DNA from: an uncultured Oscillospiraceae bacterium
Lineage (GTDB): Bacteria > Bacillota > Clostridia > Oscillospirales > Ruminococcaceae
Assembly (NCBI GenBank): GCA_900542145.1
Contig: UQMF01000003.1
Coordinates: 1 to 64,000 of the forward strand
Direction of reading: 5' to 3'
Length of the DNA stretch: 64,000 nt
A program made the translations under genes and the position numbers. This document shows, one piece after another, positions 51,856-60,627 of the stretch (position 1 is its first letter; every line of letters begins with the position of its first letter). The notes below the pieces were generated by a model that did no database searches, had not been told where the DNA came from, and saw only the letters and a program-made list of their open reading frames with translations.

Positions 51856-54633
51856 ATGAGTTTTCAGACTGAATTTGAATTCGAACTTCCCAGAGGATAT
51901 GTCGATCAGAACGGCGAAGTGCACAGGCACGGAGTCATGCGTCTGGCGACAGCCGCTGATGAAATAATGCCGCTGAGGGACCCAAGGGTTCAGCAGAATC
52001 CGGGATATCTCACGGTGATACTCCTGTCTAGGGTGGTGACAAAACTGGGCACTCTCCAGGCAATAAACAACCGCGTTATAACTCACACCGCTTTGCCAGA
52101 GGAACTTCCGGTAAGACTGCTGCGTCCCGACCCCGACCGAAATATCGAGTGTCACCGCTTTTTCGTAGCCTGCGGCAGCGTACTGCGGCTGAGCGGCGCG
52201 GCGGAGATACGTCTGACCATCGGTGGGACCGCTTCTGCTGAAAAGAAGATCATTGAAATGCTGTGCAGCAGTGAATCAGCGGCGTGGACGATGCCTACAG
52301 CCAACGGTAATATCCACCTTGCGGCACGTCCCGGGGAGGGCTGCGTGATACTTATGAAGCCGGACGGGGTCTGCATTCCCACAGATGAAAGAGGACTCCC
52401 GGACGAGGATGGGACTTATCGGGTATTCTGCGAAATGCGCCGTACCAACAGTACGGAACCGCTGGCAGCTGACAGCATAAAACTGAGCTGCAACAGCGTT
52501 GACGAGCCGGAAACGATGCGCGGCAGGCGGCCGGACTGCATGTTCTGCAACGACACGGAACTCCCCCGGCATGACGGAGTGTACCCCTTCGACAAGGAAC
52601 CGAATGCATACGATTCCCTGTACATATGCTCGGACGAGGTATTCAGCAAGGCAGGCGCGCAGATCACACTGGACCTTTCCGTAGGTACCGTGACCGCCGG
52701 AGCGGAGGATATTTCCGCCGAGCCGGATTTTGACCAGAAGCTCCTTGTGGATAAGGGTGATCTGAAAACCACCCACCCCGATGACATATACATCTCAGAC
52801 GTCATCTGGGAGTACTGGAACGGGCTTGGCTGGGCAAGACTTGAGGTTTCCGGGGATATCAATCCGTTTTCCTGCATGGGACAGGACGGCAGGCGCAGAG
52901 TAGTTTTCATATGCCCTGATGATATCCGAGTTTCCGTGCAGAGCGCACGCTCTGGATTGTGGATAAGGGCGCGGATACGCGAGATACGAAACAGGTTCAG
53001 TATGAACGCACGCTGGCTTATCCCGTTCCTGAGGACTATCGACCTGCGGTTCGATCACGGCAGCCGCCTGGTTGAAGCCGACAGCGTGGCTACGCTGAAT
53101 TCCTGCACCGGGAGATCCTACGCGATGAACGGCACCCGGACGCGCATGGAACTTTTCGCGACAATGCCCGACCAGAAGCGCACGGCGTATTTCCGGTTCG
53201 ACAAGCCCCCCTGTGGATTCCCAGTGAACCTGTTCCTGGGATTTGACGGCGAAACTGACGAGGAGCGCGACCTGGAATTCAGCTATCGTTCTGAAAAGAA
53301 TCCAGGCAGCTGGAGCGGACTCCGCGCTGCCGACCACACCGGAGGATTCTGCTCCAGTGGGATCATATCCATGTACATACCGGACGACTTCGCCGAAACG
53401 GAACTGTTCGGGATATCCGGTTACTGGATACGCGCCGAGGAGCCTTACGGAAATGAGAACGTAAACTACCCGTCCCTCTGCATGCTCCAGATGAACGCGG
53501 TGGATATCATGCAGCAGGTCAGTGTGTCCGGAGAGCGGAGTTCAGTCCGTGCCGGAATCAGGAATCAGACAGTGCAGCTGCTGAATACCCCGGTGACAGA
53601 CTGCGCCCTGTGGGTCAGCGAGCTTTCAGAAACTCCGCTGAGCGAACTCCAGGAGCTTTATCGCGCCGAACGCGAGAATGTGCGCACGGTGTCCGGCAAC
53701 GACGGACTCCCGGCGGAGTGGTGGGTCAGATGGCAGAGGGTGGAGAGCCTTGCATCGTGCGGTCCGGAGGATCGCTGCTATGAGCTGGACTGCACCACCG
53801 GGAGAATAACTTTCGGCGACGGCGTGAACGGCAGGATCCCGGCATATTCCGCTGAAATACAGGTCAGCGCAGATTATTCCTGGGGCGGAGGGGTTTCCGG
53901 GAATCTTCCTGCTGGGGCGATAGACGGGCTGATGACGGGCATTCCGTTCGTGGAGAGCATGACGAATATCATACCGACCTGCGGAGGCACCAACGCGCAG
54001 TCCCTGGACGCAATACGCAGGATAGGCGCGCAGCGCATACGCCACGGCGGAAGAGCGGTCACACTGCGCGACCACGAGGGGCTGATAGCAGAGGAATTCG
54101 CCGAGGTAGGAGAGGTCAGGTGCTTCTCCGGAATCGATCGCCGTGGTACTGCGCAGGCAGGCTGTATTACCGCAGTTGTCAAACCCACGCAGATGGGAAG
54201 CACCGCATATGCGCTTTCTCTGTGCCGCAGGATAGAGAATTTCCTGCTGGAAAGGGAATGCTGCGAGCCTATATCCGGCGGCAGACTTGCTGTTATCCCG
54301 GCGCGCCTTATAAAGGTCAGCGCAGAAATTTCCATAGTGGTAAAGGATATTGAAAAGGCGGCGCAGACCGAACGTGATGTTATCAGCGCTGTCAGCCGGC
54401 TGACGGATACCGCGGCATCGCACATCGGTGTGGTTCCCTGCGAGAACGATATTTATGCGGCAGTCCGTGGAGTGGCGAACGTTGCCTACGCAGCCCGGGT
54501 GCTGCTCACTGGCGAGTATTTCTCGGACGGTATTTCTTTGGCGATACCGCTTGACAGGAAGCCGGAATATCCGTTTTTCCTGCCCGTCACCGGAACGCAC
54601 ACCGTCAGGATCGACGGCGTTTCCGGAATGTGA
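51856..54633 (+). CDS. tail-assembly chaperone segment fused to baseplate J-like protein
   Basis: 925 residues from ATG 51856 (weak GGTGA site). Residues 1-78 (FEFELPRGYVDQNGEVHRHGVMRL...DEIMPLRDPRVQQNPGYLTVILLSRVVTKLG) match the small protein that normally stands alone after the tube gene. After about AINNRVI the sequence switches abruptly to a baseplate wedge protein: VIWEYWNGLGWARLEVSGD (about 325), GRITFGDGVNGRIP and YSWGGGVSGNLPAG (about 650-690), and the J-like C-terminal domain. The usual J N-terminus (PEWTD..DPGIxLxELFAW, present in the next gene) is missing. LysM, spike, PAAR and gp25 genes that usually lie between these two families are absent, which suggests one deletion created the fusion. 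Confidence 0.75.
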   Translation: MSFQTEFEFELPRGYVDQNGEVHRHGVMRLATAADEIMPLRDPRVQQNPGYLTVILLSRVVTKLGTLQAINNRVITHTALPEELPVRLLRPDPDRNIECHRFFVACGSVLRLSGAAEIRLTIGGTASAEKKIIEMLCSSESAAWTMPTANGNIHLAARPGEGCVILMKPDGVCIPTDERGLPDEDGTYRVFCEMRRTNSTEPLAADSIKLSCNSVDEPETMRGRRPDCMFCNDTELPRHDGVYPFDKEPNAYDSLYICSDEVFSKAGAQITLDLSVGTVTAGAEDISAEPDFDQKLLVDKGDLKTTHPDDIYISDVIWEYWNGLGWARLEVSGDINPFSCMGQDGRRRVVFICPDDIRVSVQSARSGLWIRARIREIRNRFSMNARWLIPFLRTIDLRFDHGSRLVEADSVATLNSCTGRSYAMNGTRTRMELFATMPDQKRTAYFRFDKPPCGFPVNLFLGFDGETDEERDLEFSYRSEKNPGSWSGLRAADHTGGFCSSGIISMYIPDDFAETELFGISGYWIRAEEPYGNENVNYPSLCMLQMNAVDIMQQVSVSGERSSVRAGIRNQTVQLLNTPVTDCALWVSELSETPLSELQELYRAERENVRTVSGNDGLPAEWWVRWQRVESLASCGPEDRCYELDCTTGRITFGDGVNGRIPAYSAEIQVSADYSWGGGVSGNLPAGAIDGLMTGIPFVESMTNIIPTCGGTNAQSLDAIRRIGAQRIRHGGRAVTLRDHEGLIAEEFAEVGEVRCFSGIDRRGTAQAGCITAVVKPTQMGSTAYALSLCRRIENFLLERECCEPISGGRLAVIPARLIKVSAEISIVVKDIEKAAQTERDVISAVSRLTDTAASHIGVVPCENDIYAAVRGVANVAYAARVLLTGEYFSDGISLAIPLDRKPEYPFFLPVTGTHTVRIDGVSGM

Positions 54634-54660
54634 CCAAATAAATGAAAGGAGCTTTCCGCA

Positions 54661-56769
54661 ATGATAAATCTGCCGAATCTGGACGACCAGAAATACACTG
54701 ATATAGTCGAAGCGGCAAAGCGTCGTATCCCGGTTATATTTCCGGAATGGACGGATATGAACGAGCACGACCCCGGGATAACACTGATAGAACTGTTCGC
54801 GTGGCTGAAGGAAATGCAGCAGTACACACTGAACAGGATTCCCGACCGCACCCGTGAGGCAATGCTTCGCCTGGCGGGGACGGAACTTTGCGGACCCACT
54901 CCGGCAACGGCAGAGGTTCTGTTTTCCTCTGGTGCGCCGTTGGAGCTTCCGGCAGGCAGCAGCGCCGTTTCTTCCGATGGGACGGAATTCACGCTGACCG
55001 AGCCTTTCCGCAGCCAGCCGTACTCTATCGGCAGGATACTCATGCGCAGCGGCGATGAATACGTTGACGTGACGGGGTTATCCTCCGAGCGCGGAACTGT
55101 GTTCTACCCATTCGGCTCCGGGCTGGAGTGCACCGGCAGGTATCTTTACATCAGCCTGTCCGCACCGTCTGAGGAAATACGGCTGGACATCATGACCGAG
55201 GACAGGTGTCCGGTGCCCCGGAATCCATTTTCCGGCGCTGATGGAACGCCCCGGGACATCGTCTGGGAGTACTCCGCGCCGTCCGGATTCCGCCCGTGCA
55301 AGGTGGTTTCAGACGGCACTCACGGCTTGTCCTTTTCCGGCAGGCTCATACTCCGCACCGGGGAGGACTTTGCGCATTCATCTGCGGATTCTCCGGAGGG
55401 CGGCGTGTGGCTCCGGGCTTCGGTGGTTTACAGCGGCTGCGAGGATATGCCGCTTCTTTCCGGGATATACACCAACATGCTCGCTCTTGTGCAGAAGCAG
55501 CGTGAATCCGGATTCGCAGATACATTTCTGAGGGACGGAGCCGCTGAAGTGTGCGACGCACTTGCCGCGACCGGTGAGCGCATGGTAATGCTACGCGATG
55601 AGCACGGCTGGCGTGAGATCCCGGATCCGGAGGTCACTGTCAGCGGCAGCCGCGTGCGCGTTGATCTTCCGGATTATTTCGGCATAGCTGACGGAGCGCC
55701 GGACGTGCGTGTGATATTCTGCCGGAAGCAGTTTTCCGGAAATGCCGCTATGTCATCTGATGGTCTGCCTTGTCAGGAGTTCCCGTTTGACCCTGATGGC
55801 ATGCTGCTCGCAGATGAGCTTCGTATCATGGTCAGGGACAGGGCGGACAGCGAATTCCCGAGATGGAATGAATATTCATATATTGACGACCTGGCTCTCG
55901 CCGGAGCGGACGACAGGGTGTTCACATACGATGAGGAGCGCCGCTGCATTCTGTTCGGAGATAATGAGAACGGTGAAGTTCCGCCCGTGGGACGTGATAA
56001 TATTCTGATAGTATCCTGCGCACTGACAAGGGGTGCCGCCGGGAATATATCCGCCGGGAGTCTGCAAGCAATCAGCGCCGCAGATTCAACCTGCGAAGTG
56101 GAACAGCCCGTCAGCGCTGACGGCGGAACCGACCGAGAGTCCCTTGAAGCCGCCGTTCGGAGGTTCAGATATTCCCTCACGGATAACAACCGCGCCGTCA
56201 CGGCGGAGGATCACCGGCGTATTGCCATGCGAACTCCGGGATTACGCGTAGCCGACGTCCGGGCAATACCGTTTTTCGACCCGGAGGATCCGTTCGCACC
56301 GCCGGAAAAGCGCCGGAATCTTATAACGCTTGCAGTCCTGCCCTATAGCCGGGGAAGATTCCCGGTGCCGGACGAGAGATTCCTTGCGGCGGTGAAGCGG
56401 CACATGGAGAGATACCGGCTGCTTACCCTGGATCTTCGCACATGTGCACCGGTGTACGTCCGTATAAATATAACCGCCGAAATCATCTGCGGAACAAGCG
56501 AGGTAGCAGCAGTAAGGAAGAACGCCGAGGAAAGACTGCGCCGCGCCTTCAGTATATACGGCGATAACGGCAGGACCAGATTCGGGGTACCGGTGCTTGA
56601 ATCGGAGCTTATCGAGTCACTTTGCGGCAACGATGGAGTGCTTGCGGTGAAATATATCCGCATAAGCGCGGACCGCCCGGATTGCAGAAAGACTCCCTCC
56701 GGAATACAGATACCGCCGCACGGCATAGCGTATTGCGGCAGTGTAGAGCTGATAACGGCGGAGCGCTGA
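54661..56769 (+). CDS. baseplate J-like (gp6) wedge protein
   Basis: 702 residues. N-terminus IPVIFPEWTDMNEHDPGITLIELFAWLKEMQQYTLNRIPDRTREAMLRLAG is the hallmark of baseplate assembly J / gp6-like proteins in eCIS (Pvc11-like). ILFGDNENGEVPPVG and RGAAGNISAGSLQAI mark the central domain, and the C-terminal half has the duplicated J domain. AAAGGAGC precedes the ATG. Complete, unlike the upstream paralogue. Confidence 0.88.
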   Translation: MINLPNLDDQKYTDIVEAAKRRIPVIFPEWTDMNEHDPGITLIELFAWLKEMQQYTLNRIPDRTREAMLRLAGTELCGPTPATAEVLFSSGAPLELPAGSSAVSSDGTEFTLTEPFRSQPYSIGRILMRSGDEYVDVTGLSSERGTVFYPFGSGLECTGRYLYISLSAPSEEIRLDIMTEDRCPVPRNPFSGADGTPRDIVWEYSAPSGFRPCKVVSDGTHGLSFSGRLILRTGEDFAHSSADSPEGGVWLRASVVYSGCEDMPLLSGIYTNMLALVQKQRESGFADTFLRDGAAEVCDALAATGERMVMLRDEHGWREIPDPEVTVSGSRVRVDLPDYFGIADGAPDVRVIFCRKQFSGNAAMSSDGLPCQEFPFDPDGMLLADELRIMVRDRADSEFPRWNEYSYIDDLALAGADDRVFTYDEERRCILFGDNENGEVPPVGRDNILIVSCALTRGAAGNISAGSLQAISAADSTCEVEQPVSADGGTDRESLEAAVRRFRYSLTDNNRAVTAEDHRRIAMRTPGLRVADVRAIPFFDPEDPFAPPEKRRNLITLAVLPYSRGRFPVPDERFLAAVKRHMERYRLLTLDLRTCAPVYVRINITAEIICGTSEVAAVRKNAEERLRRAFSIYGDNGRTRFGVPVLESELIESLCGNDGVLAVKYIRISADRPDCRKTPSGIQIPPHGIAYCGSVELITAER

Positions 56770-56792
56770 CCTGATGGAATGGAGGAACTGAA

Positions 56793-57935
56793 TTGAACAG
56801 ATCAAGGCTGTACATAACGCTGAACCGTCCATCAGAGTGGCAGCGGTGTCTGCTTGACGGAATGGAAATATCCGGCGGCAGTATTGTGACATCAGAAGGC
56901 AGGACTGGCTGCACCATGATTACCGGCTCCGTGGATTCCACCGAGCATGGCTTTCTCTGGCGAAGTCTTGAGATCTCCGTCAGCGCCGGGGAGAACACGG
57001 TCGTCCGCGTAAGCGCATATGCGGCGGATTCCACGGTGATAGGCTGCGACGGTATCCCAAGGGAGCTTGACAGTCTGCTCCGGGACGAAACGGTTCCGGC
57101 GGCGGAGCGCCTGAAGCTCACCGAAGGGCTGTTCACTCCGCTGTACACCAATTGCACAGACGGTCCGGTCGGACTTCACGGCAGATACATCTGGATACGT
57201 CTGGATATCATCATGCTGGACCGCCAGCCGGTAAAACTCAGCAGAATAAAACTGCTGCTGAAAAGCGAGAGCATGATGGAGTATCTTCCGGAGGTCTACC
57301 GCTCCGGCGATGGGGAAAACGGCTTCATGACGCGTTATCTGTCGATATTCGACAGCATATTCTTTGACATGGACGGACGGATAGATAAGGCGCGTTCCGC
57401 AATGGATTACCGCGCAGCCGACGGTGCAATGCTCCGCTATCTGGCGGACTGGATCATGGCGGAAGATTCCGCATATCTGGACGAGGAGAGCCTGCGCCAA
57501 AGGATAAGCCGTACGGCGTTGGATTACCGTATGTCCGGCACCCGGCAGGGATTATCCGACTGGATACAGCAGGAATACGGTGTGACGCCGAATATTATAG
57601 AGTATTTTGAGGTCTGTAAACTGGCGTCGGAGGGAAAGGACCGGGAAGTATATCAGCGCCTGTTCGGCAGTGACCCGTACAGATTCTTCATACTTCTGCC
57701 GGAAAAGACGTTCGCGGACACTCACGAGGCGAACATATTCACAGCAAAGCTGCGGAACCGTATTCCGGCATACACGGAAGCGGAAGTAGTTATCCTGAAA
57801 CGGAACGTCATTCTCGAAAACCATACTTATCTTGGCGTGAACTCGGTCATCGGCGGATATTCATGTGCTGAGTCCGATTCGGGCAGCATAGCCGGAGATA
57901 TTATTTTAGGAGGAAGCAACGATGAACAACAGTAA
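56793..57935 (+). CDS. phage tail protein, TIGR02242/P2 gpI-like (Pvc12-like)
   Basis: 380 residues from a TTG preceded by ATGGAGGAACTGA. Residues about 160-320 carry the family block: EYLPEVYRSGDGENGFMTRYLSIFDSIFFDMDGRIDKA, AMLRYLADWI, LRQRISRTALDYRMSGTRQGLSDWIQQEYG. The N-terminal 150 residues are beta-rich, as in wedge-associated Pvc12-like proteins that connect the baseplate with fibres. Overlaps the next gene by 14 bases. Confidence 0.85.
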   Translation: MNRSRLYITLNRPSEWQRCLLDGMEISGGSIVTSEGRTGCTMITGSVDSTEHGFLWRSLEISVSAGENTVVRVSAYAADSTVIGCDGIPRELDSLLRDETVPAAERLKLTEGLFTPLYTNCTDGPVGLHGRYIWIRLDIIMLDRQPVKLSRIKLLLKSESMMEYLPEVYRSGDGENGFMTRYLSIFDSIFFDMDGRIDKARSAMDYRAADGAMLRYLADWIMAEDSAYLDEESLRQRISRTALDYRMSGTRQGLSDWIQQEYGVTPNIIEYFEVCKLASEGKDREVYQRLFGSDPYRFFILLPEKTFADTHEANIFTAKLRNRIPAYTEAEVVILKRNVILENHTYLGVNSVIGGYSCAESDSGSIAGDIILGGSNDEQQ

Positions 57936-59745
57936 TTTCTTTCCGCTTGAGCGAAACAGATACTTCTACGGGAAAATGCTCACCGCCCGGGACTTCGAAA
58001 CGGAGCAGCGCTATTTTAATAACAAGCGGAGATTGCTGAACCGGACGCTGTTCGGCGCCGGTGTAGTCTGCGGGCTTGGCGTCTGCCGCAATGACGATGT
58101 GTCGTTCTCGGTGGAAACCGGCATGGCGCTGGATTATATGGGCAGGGAGATCTGCGTCAGCACCCCGGTCATCAGAAAACTCCGAATGGTGGACGGATTC
58201 GAGGATCTGAGTAAATCCGACCGTGCGTATCTCTGCCTGCAATATTCCCAGGAGAACCGCGAGCCGGTGAACAATATCGGCGCTGCGGACAGCGGCAGCG
58301 AGCAGTACAACAAGATCGAGGAGGGGTACCGTCTGTATCTTTCCACGGACGAACCGGATCTTTCAGAGATATACGGCGGCTCCGGCGTGAACAGCGTTTC
58401 TGTCGTGTACAGCTCCCACGGGCTGCGTATTGTCCGTATCGTCCCGAAGCTTGCCGTTTCCGGGGACGAGATCACGGTCAGATTCGTGGTGATAAAGGGA
58501 ATCGACGATCCGCAGGTGTCATTCGCATACTCCTTCAGTGCGGATTATTTCCGCTCTGCCGGGGACGAGGCAGGGCGGCTCAGCTTCACCGAGGACCCGA
58601 CCCTCGGCGCGGACGTGTTCAACGCGGATTTCGCACTGAACTGCGCCGAAGTATCTGACACCGCTGTGCCGCTTCATAAGGACCGCGCGACCATCTCCGT
58701 CCAGATGGGGGATTTCACTGACAATGTTCAGGTCGAAGCCCCCGAGGTTTATCTGTGCCGTGACGCAGATAGCTGCTCCCTCATGCGCGAAACCAGAATG
58801 AGCACTCTTGAAAAGCACATCGGCGGCGAAAATACGCCGATATACCTTGCCAAGGTAGACTGCCTTAACATCGGCACAGGATTTATTATCCGGCACATCA
58901 CGCCTCTGCCGTTTGCACAGCGCGTGAATCCGGCGATAGCCGAGGCGCACTCCGGGAATTCCGCAGCGGAGCCGGTGCCAATGGCTTCCGCAAAACCGGA
59001 TAATATACTCGGCGGCGGAATAGGCACCGAGGTGGAAACACTGGAATACTGGCAGAAACCGCAGGTATCTGCGGCGTACAGCAAAAAGGATAAGCGTCTG
59101 AATTTCCGATTCGGTATCCCGTCTGCGGAAGCCTACGATTACGCGACCTCCTCCGGTGTAGCGGATATCCCCATCTCGGGAGCTATCCGGGTGAACGCGC
59201 GGTTCTTTTCAGAGGATATCCCGCATAACCTCGGCATAGGCGACGTGAGCATTTCCGTTTCTGTGGAATATGAGGATTCCGGGGAGCGCAGGCTTCTGTT
59301 CGGGGACGGCGAGATATTCGCGACCAAGACCGAGAAGGCAGTGCCCAGAATACAGGCAGCAGCCCTGCTCAGCCCGGAAAAGGGGACGTTCCGTATCGGT
59401 ATTCGCCTTTCGGACTATGTGGAGGGGCACAGCGTCCGCGTACGCTGGTTTGCATACAAACCCACCCGGGATACTGCGCAGCTCAGATATAACGACAATA
59501 TCGTCATACGGATAAGCCCGGATATCCAGAAAGTTAAGCCGCTTGAGAGAGTACGATTCCTGGCGGAGGTCAGCGGAACCGAGGACAAGGGCGTTACATG
59601 GTCGGTGAACGACCCCGAGGGCGGTAGTATTGATGACAACGGACTTTACCAGGCTCCCTCCGAAGAGGGAACTTACGAGGTGGTCGCGCGCAGCAACGCT
59701 GACGGTGAAACGCGTACCTCGGCGTTCGTGCTTGTAGAGGAATAA
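57922..59745 (+). CDS. fibre-like baseplate-associated protein with Ig-like C-terminus
   Basis: 607 residues. The N-terminus NRYFYGKMLTARDFETEQRYFNNKRRLLNRTLFGAGVVCGLGV is a motif I associate with proteins coded next to baseplate genes in eCIS loci. The middle is beta-rich. The last 80 residues resemble a bacterial Ig-like fold (FLAEVSGTEDKGVTWSVNDPEGGSIDDNGLYQAP). AGGAGG precedes the ATG. Likely a tail fibre or baseplate decoration, possibly contacting the target or the cell envelope. No signal peptide. Confidence 0.65.
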   Translation: MNNSNFFPLERNRYFYGKMLTARDFETEQRYFNNKRRLLNRTLFGAGVVCGLGVCRNDDVSFSVETGMALDYMGREICVSTPVIRKLRMVDGFEDLSKSDRAYLCLQYSQENREPVNNIGAADSGSEQYNKIEEGYRLYLSTDEPDLSEIYGGSGVNSVSVVYSSHGLRIVRIVPKLAVSGDEITVRFVVIKGIDDPQVSFAYSFSADYFRSAGDEAGRLSFTEDPTLGADVFNADFALNCAEVSDTAVPLHKDRATISVQMGDFTDNVQVEAPEVYLCRDADSCSLMRETRMSTLEKHIGGENTPIYLAKVDCLNIGTGFIIRHITPLPFAQRVNPAIAEAHSGNSAAEPVPMASAKPDNILGGGIGTEVETLEYWQKPQVSAAYSKKDKRLNFRFGIPSAEAYDYATSSGVADIPISGAIRVNARFFSEDIPHNLGIGDVSISVSVEYEDSGERRLLFGDGEIFATKTEKAVPRIQAAALLSPEKGTFRIGIRLSDYVEGHSVRVRWFAYKPTRDTAQLRYNDNIVIRISPDIQKVKPLERVRFLAEVSGTEDKGVTWSVNDPEGGSIDDNGLYQAPSEEGTYEVVARSNADGETRTSAFVLVEE

Positions 59746-59766
59746 CCACCGGGGAGGTGCAGCGGA

Positions 59767-60627
59767 TTGCAGATGCTGATAGACAGCGGAAGATATAAAG
59801 TAACGGAAGTCCTCAGCGCCCATATCGGATTTGAAGCGGCGCTGTGCTGCGATGTGACGGTCAACGACGGGAATACATACATTGTTGACCAGTACAGCAG
59901 CATGACATATATCCGGGAATTGCTGCCGTTATTCTACACGCTGGAAAAGAAGCATTTCCGGGGACTCCGCGCCCTTGTGACTTCCAGCGGCAGCTTCTCG
60001 GCGGTATTTGTCTATCATGACGGAGTGCCGTTCGGCGAGTATTTTTCCGGACGGCTTCCTGAGTATGAAAAGTGCCTGACCCTTGCGGACAGCCTGCTGC
60101 GCAGTGCGCTGGAATTCGACCTGGCAGATGAGCGCACGGCGGCCTGCGGATTGCTGGAATCCAACGCCGTGGTCGATGAGAAGAACGGTCAGGTGCATTT
60201 CAACATGCTGATAGACCCGGACCGCACAGCCGGGGAGGGATTCCGTCCCCGTCGCCTTGGCGGAATGCTTGACCGAATGTTCCGCCGCGACCGGTACTTC
60301 CCGGAGGAGATAGCGCGGCTGATAGACGACATGATCGCCGGGAAATACCCAAGCTGTGCCGCAGCGTATTCCGCGTGGAGGGGGATACAGCCTTCCGCCG
60401 CAAAGACCCGGGAGGAATACCAGAAGGAAAACTTCATGAAATATCTTGGAAGGCGGATACGCGCAATCCCTTGTGCTGATCACTGCTGCCGTGATCGCGG
60501 CGCTGGTGCTGATCTATCTGCTGATACTCCGTCCGCTGTTCACCAGCTGGTGGTGGGTGAAGGATTTCCAGATGGACAACGCCGACCTGTCGTCGTATAC
60601 CGGGCGTGTGAGGGTGTATTACGATGA
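59767..60627 (+). CDS. pseudokinase-like protein, probably frameshifted into the MORN gene
   Basis: 286 codons from TTG 59767 (GGGAGG upstream; ATG 59773 is also possible). Residues 1-225 resemble a protein-kinase fold without catalytic residues: YIVDQYSSM..RELLPLFYTLEKKHFRGL, FSAVFVYHDGVPFGEYF (hinge-like), HFNMLIDPDR in place of the DFG loop, and ARLIDDMIAGKYPSCAAAYSAW at the end. After about residue 228 (FMKYLG) the frame turns into Cys/Arg-rich junk, while the +1 frame continues into a membrane helix and MORN repeats. One base removed near GGAAGG (about 60450) would make a single protein, an EssB-like plan of pseudokinase, helix and external domain (inference). Confidence 0.6.
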   Translation: MQMLIDSGRYKVTEVLSAHIGFEAALCCDVTVNDGNTYIVDQYSSMTYIRELLPLFYTLEKKHFRGLRALVTSSGSFSAVFVYHDGVPFGEYFSGRLPEYEKCLTLADSLLRSALEFDLADERTAACGLLESNAVVDEKNGQVHFNMLIDPDRTAGEGFRPRRLGGMLDRMFRRDRYFPEEIARLIDDMIAGKYPSCAAAYSAWRGIQPSAAKTREEYQKENFMKYLGRRIRAIPCADHCCRDRGAGADLSADTPSAVHQLVVGEGFPDGQRRPVVVYRACEGVLR

